A stretch of DNA of 64,000 bases from Sipunculus nudus (taxonomy: Eukaryota > Annelida > Sipuncula > Golfingiida > Sipunculidae). The position numbers and the translations under genes were made by a program. Below the pieces are notes generated by a model. That model was not told where the DNA came from, searched no databases, and saw nothing but the letters and a program-made list of their open reading frames with translations. The stretch covers positions 567,241 through 631,240 of the forward strand of contig CM049318.1 of assembly GCA_026874595.1 (NCBI GenBank), read 5' to 3'. Below are positions 48,741 to 60,774 of the stretch, one piece after another (the first letter of the stretch is position 1; every line of letters begins with the position of its first letter).

Positions 48741-50199
48741 GTAAGATCAATTCAACACTTTTCCTCTTTAACATATGGAATTTAATCTCGCATGCAAGGT
48801 TTGAATAATTTTAACGCTTTCGGCTGATAAAGCGTCCTCTCAAGTTTCTTGGCAACCGGCCGAAGAATTATAGATCTTGATACCTTCAAAAACATGTAAC
48901 AAATGCCCGCAGGTTATTAAACCTAAGATAAAACGTCCCGTGTAACTCGATTAGAGTCGTTACAGTGAGAGATAACTCAAGCTCAGTCGATAAAAGCAGC
49001 ACATAAATATATGACCGAACGTGTTCAATTATTCATAAACCAAGAAGAGGTCCTGCGTTTGGGTTATGTACCTTTCAGCGTACATTAGGCATGTTCACGC
49101 GTACATCCTGTATTAGGGCACTGTTGTGGTGTCGTGTGTCTCATTCGATAGGCAACCAGGTTAAGGTCTTTCTCAAACTTTTATTTAATTGATCCTTGTG
49201 TTAGGGGAAATGAAGTTTTCTGAGTGGTTTTTAATGTTTAATGTATAATGTATAATAATCTTGAAATAACACAGAAATTACCAAGGCTATCAATGATATT
49301 TTGTTACTGGAATTCCGAGCTTCGGGCCTGTTGGTATACAATAACTTGTGATCTTACTATGTTTTATCCCAGTAGAAACCCAGAAGGTAAGAAGGCACCG
49401 CACATTAAGTATATCCGAATGAATATTTCAAGTTCTGAGGTAGCAATTAAAACGTTATAATATTCGACTGTGGTTTTCAAGAAGAGTAGCTTAAGTAATT
49501 GCAACTTACGGTACGCTAACCCTCTACTTATTCTGTATACAAGTATCATTAAGGTGGAGCGAATGAAAAGACTGTCGCAAAGGACATAAGTGTATATTAA
49601 ACTGTCTGTCAGTATTATTTCTACGATACACTGCCGAGATAAATGAGAGGGTAAATTGAGGAAGAGTCACGTATGATAGAAATACCTAATGTAAATCATG
49701 GAAACTCACAGCCTGGCAATAAATGTAAATACGTTGGGTGCAAAAGAATTTCTCTTGTTCAGTGTAAATATGAAATTAATGCAATATAATTCTAGATACA
49801 GTGGTTGCCATTCCAAATTATATTCAACAATAATTAGTCCTTGGTCACAAGCATTATATTTATTACATATTGGGGAAGACGTTTTATCTGACCACCCACC
49901 AACGGCACCATCATTACAGGTCACACAGGTCATCGCTTTAGCGGGGTTTACTGTATTTGTTACGTCGTGGGGTGAACCTATGTTTCGCTATGGTTGCTGT
50001 AGGAAACAGTTGACAAATCGATCATGAACAGTAAACATCAAATACCAAAGCACCCTTAAAGTGTACATTCAAGTTGTATAGTTCTTGTTGCTACGTCACG
50101 GTATCCGGGTCTGGCCTGAACCAATGGTAATTATACCAATCACAGCGGGAGTTAGGAACTGACGGTCAATACGAGAGCGATGTCGAAACTCATTCCCCG
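48741..50199. other. No gene recognised; candidate intron start
   Basis: AT-rich, with small frames on both strands and no recognised domain. It would be the first part of the long intron if 48594-48740 and 63689-64000 belong to one gene. Confidence 0.4.
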
Positions 50200-51890
50200 T
50201 ATGTTTCATGTACCCTAATTCAACACGCCATGAGACTCGGTATTTTCCTTATTATATATCAATTGGGCTTAATAGTTTATATCCTGGCAATATCATATAT
50301 GCTTCTAATCGATGTGCCAATGTACTATCTTTAATGTATACTACAATGTTATCCCATATGTATTTCCCGCGATGTACAAATAACTCGGTTATTGTGCCCA
50401 TTCCCAAGGATAGGAACGGGAACTTGAACGAAAGCGAAAATTACCGTGGTATAGCTCTTTGAGATCATCATATTTCATGTGAGCAGTAATTGTTTCCTCT
50501 CTCAGAATAACATTTTGCATTCAAAGAGATTCATTCAACGACAATGTGTGCAACAGTGTTAAAGGAAATTGTATCTTATCATAGATCACGAGGTAGTGGT
50601 GTACTGCTGTTGCCTGGATGCCAGCAAAGCCTTTGACAGACTGAATTTTGATAAAATGTTTTCCTTACTTAATAAAAAGGGCTTTTCGTGGGTAATCGTT
50701 AGACTTCTATATGATCAATATAAAAATCTGTGCATAAGTGTTGCATGGAATGGTGAAACATCTGGTAGTTTCTTTTCACAAACTGGTGTTAAACAGGACG
50801 GGTGCTTATAGTCCACTAATATTTAACCTATACATTGATGAATTGTCATGCAGATTACGGCTGAGCGATATTGGGTGTCACATTGGACACAAATATGCTG
50901 GTTGCCTAGCCTACGCTGATGATCTGATGCTATTTGCACCATCGGCAAGCGGGTTGCATCAATTAGTGAACATCTGTTGCAAGTCAGGGGATAAGTACTC
51001 CAATATATACTTTCATAAAAAATCAGTATGTTTAGAATTTGGTAATGAATCAATATGAATTATCATACTATTGTTTTAGACAACAACCAGCTAAAATGGG
51101 AAAATAGGATTAAATACTTAGGTATATATTTCCAGTTCTCTTACAGAGAGTGATGACATACTCCGTAAGAGAGCGGATTTCCTTGTGAAAGTAAACTCTG
51201 TTGTAGGGAACTTTGGTAACCATCCTAGAAAGTTAGTGAAAACATTGTTTTCCCAATATTGCTGTTCGTTTTATGGTTCACAGAGTTGGAAGCTAAGAAC
51301 TAAAGATATTATTGCCTCTAACCACTGCATATTAATAAGTTTGAGATGTATATTGAAACTACCTCCAACAGCTCATAAATATATTGTATTAAATATAGAA
51401 GAAACCATTAAGATGTCAATTAGAAATGCGCATCATGAACATGTTTTATTTTATGTATAGTTCAGATAATTTTCTTGTTTCACATGTAGCTCGGAATGCT
51501 TGTTGAGACCTTTTGACACGTCTTGGTAGCAGTGTAAGCTACATGATGGAGCAGTATAGGTTTTTATACGCAAACATTTCCAAATCCTACCATAAAGATA
51601 TTAGAAAAGTGATCATCAATAGATTCTCATTTAACGAAAATGAATATGCTCGGGCAGAGTTGGTAAGAGAAATTATTTAATGTCTCGATTGTACCATGTT
51701 TGTAGATAATTTTGACAGGGCAGGTTTAAAACATATGCTTGCAGTGATATCCACACAATAAGCAAGTACAACGACTTTTCACTGTGCATAGTTTATTTTT
51801 GTGATAAAGCATGATACATTGCTGCACCTTTAAGGACCATATGGGATATTGTATGATGTTTGTACGAAATAAATGATTATAATAATAATA
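50200..51890 (+). pseudogene. Fossil non-LTR retrotransposon (LINE), RT and 3' part
   Basis: Plus-strand pieces in several frames. They are VIVPIPKDRNGNLNESENYR (50388-50447, RT entry region), CCCLDASKAFDRLNFDKMFS (about 50605, motif A), TGVKQDGCL then SPLIFNLYIDELSC (motif B, with a frame change at about 50805), and CLAYADDLMLFAPSASGL (motif C, YADD). A C-terminal part at 51185-51460 has LFSQYCCSFYGSQSWKL and ILKLPPTAHK, a region typical of several animal LINEs. The 3' end runs into ataataataataat (51870-51892), a simple-repeat tail. Frameshifts and stops are many and the endonuclease is missing. It is unrelated in detail to the RT islands of the satellite (YADD against FTDD). Confidence 0.82.
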
Positions 51891-51892
51891 AT

Positions 51893-53293
51893 ATTTATAT
51901 AATTATAATATTATATTTTACTATTTTTCTGCATTATAAGATTGTTTAGATTGAGATTGAGATTGCTTTGTGTAAATTATGATTTAATGCTCGGACAGCA
52001 CTAATGATATGTTAGATTAAGAAAGGGACAGCCACTGCCTTCAGATAAGGGACATCGGAAATACACTAGAAACTCAGTATAACACTGCAGGGCTCAACGG
52101 TTAACCGCTTGCCCTTGGCAAGGAACAATTCTTACTTTAAAAACTTTACCCAAAAGCCTGTATCTTAAATCATCTTCAGATAGCCATATTCTTTCTTGGG
52201 GAAATAAAATAAAATCTGTAATACCCATATCTTTGATTACCTTATGTTTATATGTACAAATACTAAAGAGAAATAGTATTGTCAAACATCAAACAAACAT
52301 TATATTGCTGCCTTCACAGATTTTCGTAGCACAAGTAAAAATTCACGTAGGTCAAGTAAAAGCAAGATATTACTGCCCTACTTTCAAAAGTTTATATCGA
52401 AGCCTACATTGACGAAATAAGTAAATAACTGACAATCAGGTTGCAGTTGGCATGCATTGGCATCATAAGTCCGATCCTATACACATTGTACATTTATTCG
52501 AATATATCCCGTTTTTTTTCTTTTCACAACGTCAGGACAACAGAGATTTTGACTGGTAAATGAGATGAAAATATGTTCCGCAGAGCTAAGTAACATCTTT
52601 AAATTAACCAATTTATATGATCATGACACATGCTTGATATCTATAGTTGACTGGAAGTGGCCAAATGGTATATTGGGACCACACGATACAAGATATTTGA
52701 CAAATTTGGAAAAGAGCAAGGTAAAATAAAAGAAAACAACTCGAGGAATTTTGACATTCTTTTGCAAATTTGACGGACGGCAATTAACTGAATGTGTTAA
52801 TATTTGTGTTAATTTATACAGGAATTTGTAATTCAAACTGGTTTGGAATTCACTCTCTTTTGGTAAAATTTGAATTGGTCTTTACTGTATATTACACATA
52901 GATGATTACATACACGGGGCATGGGAATCAGCTAAACAGATGGAATTCTCAAAACGTAATTACTTTCGATAGAGTGCTTGAATTATCGTGTTTTACGGGA
53001 GATTCGGAGTTTCTCTACATTATAAATAATGTTTCGGAAATAGCTGTTCTTATCAACATGAATATACCCCTATACAGATGTGGATCCAAGATATATGTGC
53101 GGATTTTAGCTTCAAGGGCAGATTTAGGGGAGAAACAGAGGGCCCATACCATTTTTAAGCTTAAAATTTGAAATAGAACAATAAGCACTTAAACCACCCG
53201 GGTATACGCCATTGCAGCCTAGCTTTTCAAAATGTATCTTCACTCTGTGAAAGAACCACGTCTTTTCTGCACCAATCCTTTATTCGGCAAGAA
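51893..53293. other. No gene recognised
   Basis: AT-rich. Frames of 60-90 codons exist at 52094-52285 (minus) and 52902-53171 (plus) but show no family signature, splice context or repeat support. Confidence 0.5.
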
Positions 53294-55937
53294 ATGTCCT
53301 CAAATCTTGTATTCACCACGGACTATCCTCCAATCCAGTATGCGCCCCGACCGTTCTCCAGTCTTGTATCCGCCCCGGCCTGTTCTCTAATATTGTTTCT
53401 GCCCAGGACTGTTCTCCAATCTTGCATTGCACCGGACTGCTCTCAAATCATGTATCCGCCACGGACTTTTCTCCAACTGATTATCCAACCCGGACTGTTC
53501 TCCAATCCTATATCTGCCCCGGACTGTTCTGCAATCCTGTTTCCGTCCCGGACTGTTCTCCAATCATGTATCTGCCCCGGATTATACACCAATCAATTAT
53601 ACACCCCGGACTGTTCTCCAATCCTGTATCCGCCCCTGCCTGTTGTCCAATCTTGTATCAAGCCCAAACTATTCCACAGTCGATTAACCGCCCCGGACTG
53701 TTCTCAAATCCTGTATCCATCCCAGACTGTTCTCAAATCCTGTATCCGCCCCGGACTGTTCACTAATACCCTCCCCGACTGCTCTCCCGTTTTGTGTCCG
53801 CCCCAGACGGTTCTCCAATTCTTCATCCGCCCTGGACTGTTCTCCAATCTCCAATGTATCTGCCCCGGACAACACTGTATCGGCCCCGTCTGTTCAACAA
53901 TCCTGTATCCGATCAGTACTGTTCTCAAATCCTGTACCCGCCTTAACTGTTCCCCCGTCTTGTATCCGCCTCCGACTGTTCTTCAATCCAGTATTCATCG
54001 TTGACTGTTATCCAGTCCTTTATCTGCCCCGGACTGTTCTCCAATCCAGTATCCGCCCCGACTGTTCTCCAATCCCATATTCGCCCGGACCTTTCTCCAA
54101 TACTGCATCCGCCCCGGACTTTTCCCCAATCCTGTAGTTGCCTCGGACTATTCTCCAATTATTCATCTGCCCCAGACAACACTGTATCCACCCCGGACTG
54201 TTCTACAACCGTGTATCGGATCAGGGGTGTTCTCTTATCAAGTATTCGCCCCGGGCTATTCTCTAATCCATTTTCCATCCCGCACCTTTCTCCAATCCTG
54301 TATCCGACCTAGACTGTTTTCCAATCTTGTATCCGCCCCGGACTGTTCTTCTATCCAGTATCCATCCTTGACTGTCCTCGTATTCTTTATCTGCCCCGGA
54401 CTGTTCCCCAATCCAGTATCCACCAGGACTGTTCTCAAATCCTTTATCCGTCCGGACCTTTCTTCAATCCTGTATCCGCCCCGGACTGTCCTCCAATCAA
54501 TAATCCATCCCGGACTGTTCTCAAATCGTGTATCTGCCCCGGACTATTCTCCAATCCTGTATCTGCCCCGAACTGTCGACCAATCCTGTATCCGCCCATG
54601 ACTGTCCTTTCGTCTTGTATCCGCTTCCGACTGTTCTTCAATCCAGTATCCAACCTGGACTGTTCTCCCATCCTTTATCTGCCCCGGATTTTTCCCCAAT
54701 CCAGTATCCGCCCGGACTGTTCTCAAATCCTTTATCCGCCCGGACCTTTGTCCAATCCCGTATCCGCTCCGGACGGTTCTCCAATCTTTTAAGCGCCCCG
54801 GACTGTTCCGCGATCCAGTATCCGCCCCGACTGTTCTCCAATCCTTTATCCGTTCGGACCTTTCTACAGTCCTGTATCCTCCCCGGACTGTTCTTCAATC
54901 CTGTAGTTGCACTGTTCTCCAATTATGTATCTGCCCCGGACTGTTCTTTAATCCTGTGTCCGATCAGGACTGTTCTCTAATCAGGTATCCACCGCGGACT
55001 ATTCTCGAATCCATTTTCCACCACGGTCTGTTCTCGTATTCGCCATGGACTGTTCTCAAATCCTGTATCCACTCCGGACTATTCACGTCCTATATCCACC
55101 CGGACTGTTCTCCAATCGATTATCCATCCCGGACTGTTTTTCAGTCTAGTATCCGCTCCGGACTCTCCTCAAATCCAGTATCTACCCCCGACTGTTCTCA
55201 AATTCTGTATCAACTCGGGCTGTTTTCCAATCCTGTGTCTGCCCCGGACTGTTTTCTAATCCAGTATCCGCCCGGACTGTTCTCAAATCCTTTATCCGCC
55301 CGGACCTTTGTCCAAACCCGTATCCGCTCCGGGCTGTTCTCCAATCTTTTAAGCGCCCCGAACTGTTCCGCGATCAAGTATCCGCCCCGGACTATTCTCC
55401 AATCCTGTATCCGCCCCTAACTGTTCTCCAATCCAGTATCCCCCTCGACTGTTCTCCCGTCTTGTATCCGCTTTCGGCTGTTCTTCAATCCAGTATTCGC
55501 CACGACTGTTGTCCAACCCTTTATCCGCCCGGAGTGTTCTTCTATCCAGTATCCATCCTGGACTGTTCTCCAATCCTTTATCTGCCCCGGACTGTTCCCA
55601 AATCCAGTATCATCTCAGGACTGTTCTTCAATCCAGTATTCGCCCCGACTGTTGTCCAATCTTGCATCCGCCTTGGACTGTTCTTCTATCCAGTATCCAT
55701 CCTGGGCTGTTCTCCAATTCTATATCTGCCCAGGACTGTTCCCCGATCCAGTATCCACCAGGACTGTTCTCAAATCCTTTATCAACCCGGACCTTTCTCC
55801 GATCCTGTATCCGCCCGGACTGTTCTCAAACCCTGTATCCGCCCCGGACTGCTCTCCAATCCTGTGTCCACCCGGACTGTTCTCCAACCTTGTATCTGCC
55901 CCGGACTGCCCTCCAGTTCGGTATTAGCCACGGACTG
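53294..55937. repeat. 29-bp minisatellite, about 90 copies
   Basis: Head-to-tail units of 29 bp: ggactgttctccaatcctgt followed by atccgcccc. Consecutive ggactg starts at 53521, 53550 and 53579 give the period. Units vary at a few positions (ctcaaatc, cttcaatcc, tttatctg, cccggac with a C lost), and blocks of variants recur (for example 54695-54800 and 55250-55370 share a run of several units). The C-rich/T-rich strand is the plus strand throughout. The plus strand has no stop in the common unit in any frame, and 29 leaves remainder 2 on division by 3. That produces frames of up to 236 codons without implying a gene. Confidence 0.95.
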
Positions 55938-57752
55938 TACCTCTGTATGTCTCAGTTTGTCGTATACGTTTTACCATCCCTGTCAGGAAATCACCGAATT
56001 TCTTTAATAACTTTGTTTTCGTGAAAATCCTAACAACCCTTAGGCTGTTGAAAATTAAGCATCTCAGTTCTGAATATAAGACATCAATTATTCAAATGAA
56101 AGGTATTGCACGTAAGGTACAATAAACAGCCCGTTCCTAACGCAATATGATTAAACTGAGAACTTGAGACCCGGTCGAGCGCAATCAATTTACTTTCAAA
56201 AGACATGTGAGTCATGTTTTTATGAACGCCTTCACCTTTTAGACCGTTTAAACACATGCGGTTTTTCAGTCAAACCCGTGCATTTTGCCATTTATATAAA
56301 ATTCTCATATGTGACCAATATGAAACAAGAATACTGTTCAGTAGAAAACTTGAGAATCGATTAATATAACGAGATAAAGATTTTATGTATATTTTTTATC
56401 TTTCAGACGCAAAGCTGAACTGGCACATGGAGATGAAATCAATAGCTGGTGATGGGAGACGGAATTTATTTTGGTCGATGTGGAGTTGGATACATGACCA
56501 ATATTGAATCTTGACAAAACGTTGCGTCAGGCTCGCCATCATATTTACACAAGTCAACCGTCGGGAAGTCTAAATGTCACGTGAAAAACGGGCCGAGAAA
56601 TAATTGTAACACCGCAGAATTGCTAAGCAACGACCGACACATTTTATAAAACACCTATAATGTACTTGTTGACCCTTGTCCGGGGACGCTTTGCTTATTC
56701 AGTTTACCACTTGACATACAAGGAATGAAAAGTAACACGAGAGCGATTACTTTCTTGATTCATTTTCAAGGAGAGCTCGTGTGTGCTTTCAGGGGCAGTA
56801 TTTAAGACGGATTAACGGATGTGTAATACACTTCATTTCTGTCAACGGAGACGCGTAAGAATAACAGCAGAGTTGTGTAACGAGAACAGCAGAGATGTGT
56901 AGGGGGTACAGCACGAATATGTAAAGTTTACAGTATGGACTATTAAATATCACCTTTCGTGACAACGTACTGAAGACGTCCTGAAGGTCACAATATGAAG
57001 ATGGGAGATAACAAACTACCAAAATGTCCCGCGGTAAGTACGGCCTTCCTTAACTTGTGCTCAGGAAAATCTTTAAGGTTTGTACCTTATAGGGTGCCTA
57101 TGCCCGCTTTAGTTTAAAAAAGTGGAAATAAACTGAAAAGAAGATTCCGCCAGTTTATATAAATCAACTCAAAGTCATTTGCAACATCTGTTCTGTCATG
57201 TAAGCATGATGGTTTCAAATACAAATGTCTCAATGCTTTCAGCTGATAAAGTCTCTAAGGGAATATGGCCTCTGTTGGTATCGAAATAATGATGTTATGG
57301 CTGTTTACCTCTTATACAATGGACTCAACTTATTCTATCCGGGAGCTGGTCGGAGCTTTATCCATGCATAAACATTAGATATCTGTGCTGAATAGTTGTA
57401 GCAACTGCCTCGTTCCATTTGGATCCAACTAGTTTTACGTGTGTTGAAAGGAATCACAGCTCTGGACAGCTCTTGCCAAGCTGGCCATAAATTTCTTAAC
57501 AATGAGAACAGAGATAATGCCACATTGGGTATGTGTATGTATCACTACTATATGTGTATGTGAACATATGGCTTAAATGGAAGTAACGATTGATCCTTTA
57601 ATGTGCCTAAGAAGCCTGAAATAATCCGGCACACACAGCAAATAATATAAAAAATATTAAAATGAAAAGATTACCAGATTAAGAAAGGACCGTTTCTTTA
57701 TCTCGACCGAGCGCCAGGGCCAGTCATTGGTATTAGGGTGGCATTTGCTCAA

Positions 57753-57794
57753 GAACTGACCTGATCCAACCATGAACTGACCTGATCCAACCAT
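57753..57794. repeat. 21-bp tandem duplication
   Basis: The 21-mer starting gaactgacctgatccaacca occurs twice without spacing. Confidence 0.95.
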
Positions 57795-58127
57795 ACATAT
57801 GTTTTCTTATAGAAAAATTTAACGTGTAGCACACAGCTAAGTTTAATTAATGTCCTGGCTGAGATTGTAGCTAATGTCTGTAGTTGTGAAGTGCTATTTC
57901 ATGACACCCTCCTTGTAGTGAAGTCACGTGCCGAAAGCGTATCGAATGAATGAAAAAGTGTTTATCTTTTACGCCCATTCAGATAACGCCCTTGGCTTCA
58001 TTACACTTTCTTTATCGCCTTGATAAACAAATTTCAATCAATTTTCTGGATTAAATCAACTACCGGACCTTGCCCGTACTCCGTCACCTGCCTTTGGACT
58101 TCTGGACTTAGTATATATGGGAAATTA

Positions 58128-58151
58128 CCCCCCCCCCCCCCCCCCCCCCCC
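58128..58151. repeat. Poly-C run
   Basis: Twenty-four consecutive C. Length is probably unreliable in any assembly. Confidence 0.9.
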
Positions 58152-58628
58152 ATAGCGGCAATGCGGAGATTTACCAATCAGGGTTGGATAAGGGCGCGGG
58201 GATGGGACACGAAAGTAATCCGAGGAAATCATCAAATCATGATTTTATCTACGGATAGTGTTTGGTGGAAATAGGAAATGCAGCGACTGTTTTTAAGAGC
58301 GGAATATTTTTTTTTGCGTCCACGTCCATAACCGCAAATTAAGGTAGGATTTACATCGGCCTAGTATTCATGTGTGGCATAAGATGGGAGGGAGTCACAC
58401 ATCAATACACCAACATGTTACTAAATGGTTCCTATGTGAGCTATAGGGTTATTCTACAGCACAACTATTGTTATGGGCCGAGTTGCCCATATTGCAGTTA
58501 GGCTACCCATAATGCTGGGCATGATTAAAGCTATACATACCCAGTTCGATCGAGTGCGGGTTGGAAGTGTCGGCTTTGCTGGGGCCACGCTCTGTTATTC
58601 TGCTACAGATTCAATGAGTGTACGCGTA

Positions 58629-58678
58629 TATCATATAGTCTTGTACACATATAAGTCACCATTATATCTATATATATG
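58629..58678. repeat. 50-bp dispersed repeat, copy 1
   Basis: Contains tagtcttgtacacatataag and tcaccattatatctatat. It matches 60693-60742 with a few differences. Both copies run into TA-rich sequence. Confidence 0.75.
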
Positions 58679-59599
58679 ATAAGGGGTAATTACGTGCCAT
58701 AATGCTTCAATGTTTAATAATGATAGGGTTTAATATAAGTATACTCCTCGTACCTACATTGTAATTCACGAATGTACCAAGTTCTTGGGGGCCACACGCC
58801 TCATAGTTAGATTTATTTACACAGCATGAGTTAAGACATTGACTTGTGCTTCGCTTCTTCTAAACGCAACGTGTGAAATATCATTCCGCGGAAAAGGACA
58901 TTATTTTCCGTTTATAGGTATGATTATTTTTATATTGCTATTTTTTTGTCGTTTGCTGACTACAGTAAGCACCGATATCCACTGAGAACCTACATACATT
59001 TACAAAATCTGTCATAACGCATGTAAAGGTGACTGATTTCACAGATACTAGTAATTATCAAACTTAAAGATAAATCTTTATAATTTATGTTTGTTTATTG
59101 TTTACTGCCAACCTTTTCTATACACACAACGTAGCGTCATTTCAAGGACTAAATAAATATTACCAATTAACGCTTGCCTGTAGTCGTGACGTCACGGCTA
59201 TGGGTGTTTTTAATACATGGGCTATCATTAGATTACATATAAGAATAATTTACTTTAAAAGACTTAAAACGAATCGTGTTTCAATCATAAACATTCATTT
59301 TAAGCAGAGCTGATACAAAAAATATTAAATCACAGCCGCTAGATATTACATGTGAAGTTCGTAATGCATTCAGCTGAGCGCATACACCCGCCAAAGCAAA
59401 CCAGTCAACCTTTCTATCAGGATCAACAAGGTTTAAAAGAGTTTCATCCCTGCCATATGCTTCCTTTTCAACATTTCGGAGGAATGCTGTAGGTAGCTTT
59501 TGCATAACCCTGTTTACAAAACGTACAAACAAACCAGCTAACAAACACCAAAGGTGAAAACATATCCTCCTTGGCATAAATAACAGATGTTCTTAATAC

Positions 59600-59935
59600 G
59601 GACCGGCTTATGCTGTGTAAGGACAGAGCGCAGGGCTCAAAGCGAGTTCGAATCCCAGCAAAAGGGCGGCCCCCAACAAGCGCGTTCTCCGCAGGTTTAA
59701 TGGGGGAAACTATACCCAACAGTCGTGTTTCACCCACAAACGAGTGTGCCTTTCGGGGTTTTCTCGATCTAATGACCCAGCAATGGAGATGACACACATC
59801 AAAGAACCACAGGAGTGGTACCCCAAGCATGGTTGACGACAGGAATATCACGTGTAAACCCCTGTCATCCAAAACCAGACGTACTAGCAAGTCAGCATAA
59901 AAGCGGAGGCGGTAACCTCCACAAAAAGAATTTAA
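59600..59935 (+). mobile_element. tRNA-derived SINE, probable
   Basis: The piece gcgagttcgaatcccagc (59640-59657) is a near-consensus pol III B box with tRNA T-arm context. The preceding gtgtaaggacagagcgcagg fits a degenerate tRNA anticodon/D-arm side. A GC-richer conserved-looking body follows (caggtttaatgggggaaact, gtttcacccacaaacgag, ttcggggttttctcgatcta) and the end is A-rich (about 59920-59935). Tail and target duplication were not resolved. Non-coding. Confidence 0.6.
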
Positions 59936-60431
59936 ACAAAATTCATGTTAAAACTGTGTCGGTATATAATCAACCTTTAAAATGCCTAGATTAAGTAGCT
60001 TGTTCCCCGCCAAGGTACACAAAGATTCTCATTTAAAGTTAAGGTCGTTCAATTAGGAAATCGTTACCGAGAGAGCTTCAATTATCACCAGCTCTGTTTG
60101 AAGAGACTTTAGCCCCAACGTGTATTGACAAGCCGGTCTTATTACACAATTATATATTCAGTACATGAGAAACTGAGTCGTCCGGTCCTTGTGATATCCG
60201 GACCACGTGTAACCCTACCTCATGTTTGTTTTTCTGGCTATTCAGGCACCAGCACGTATGATCGATATCTTGTATGTCACGGAAGGACGCCTGTGTCAGT
60301 TGGCCTCAGAAATACTTTTGCTATAGGATTTTATCTATTGTTTTATATTTTTAATTTCAAAATTTACTTTTTAGAAAGTTCAGTATTAAATAGTTTATGT
60401 AAAAGGGAAACATGGTTTGACTATAATGAAG

Positions 60432-60432
<1 letters not shown>

Positions 60433-60502
<70 letters not shown>
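60433..60502. repeat. (TA)n microsatellite
   Basis: About 34 uninterrupted TA dinucleotides. Confidence 0.95.
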
Positions 60503-60503
<1 letters not shown>

Positions 60504-60692
60504 TATATGCTTACAAATGTTATATAGTACACATATATGAATTATTAGTTAATATTTATTAAAATATGTTTACTTAAGTTAAAACCACCGTGTTTATCGA
60601 TCTAGGTGTTGGTAAATATATAGGCGATTTAAATCAGACTCACACCTCCTCACACACACCATCACACGTATTTATTTTATATATACATCATA

Positions 60693-60734
60693 TATCCTAT
60701 AGTCTTGTACACATATTAGTCACCATTATATCTA

Positions 60735-60742
<8 letters not shown>
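60693..60742. repeat. 50-bp dispersed repeat, copy 2
   Basis: Partner of 58629-58678; continues directly into a TA microsatellite (to about 60770). Confidence 0.75.

Positions 60743-60770
<28 letters not shown>
60736..60770. repeat. (TA)n microsatellite
   Basis: About 16 TA dinucleotides at the right end of the 50-bp repeat copy. Confidence 0.9.

Positions 60771-60774
<4 letters not shown>

Larger units (their letters stand above)
55938..59599. other. No gene recognised; simple repeats only
   Basis: Contains a 21-bp tandem doublet (57753-57794) and a poly-C run (58128-58151). A candidate acceptor (ttttttatctttcag, ending 56406) precedes about 110 open bases, but nothing else supports an exon there. 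Confidence 0.5.

Noticed and set aside
52902-53171. 89-codon plus-strand frame
   Set aside because: Low-complexity context, no domain, splice or repeat support; kept as unannotated.
53294-54004. 236-codon plus-strand frame with repeated CSP.LYPP motifs
   Set aside because: Product of the 29-bp minisatellite, whose unit has no plus-strand stop in any frame; not a gene.
56407-56510. Candidate exon after a good acceptor (ttttttatctttcag)
   Set aside because: Only about 30 open codons in one frame, no donor, no recognisable protein; acceptor-like strings are common in T-rich intron DNA.
59281-59577. 98-codon minus-strand frame beside the SINE
   Set aside because: Looks like part of a non-coding dispersed repeat (shares a ccgccaaagcaaa motif with 37468); no protein signature.
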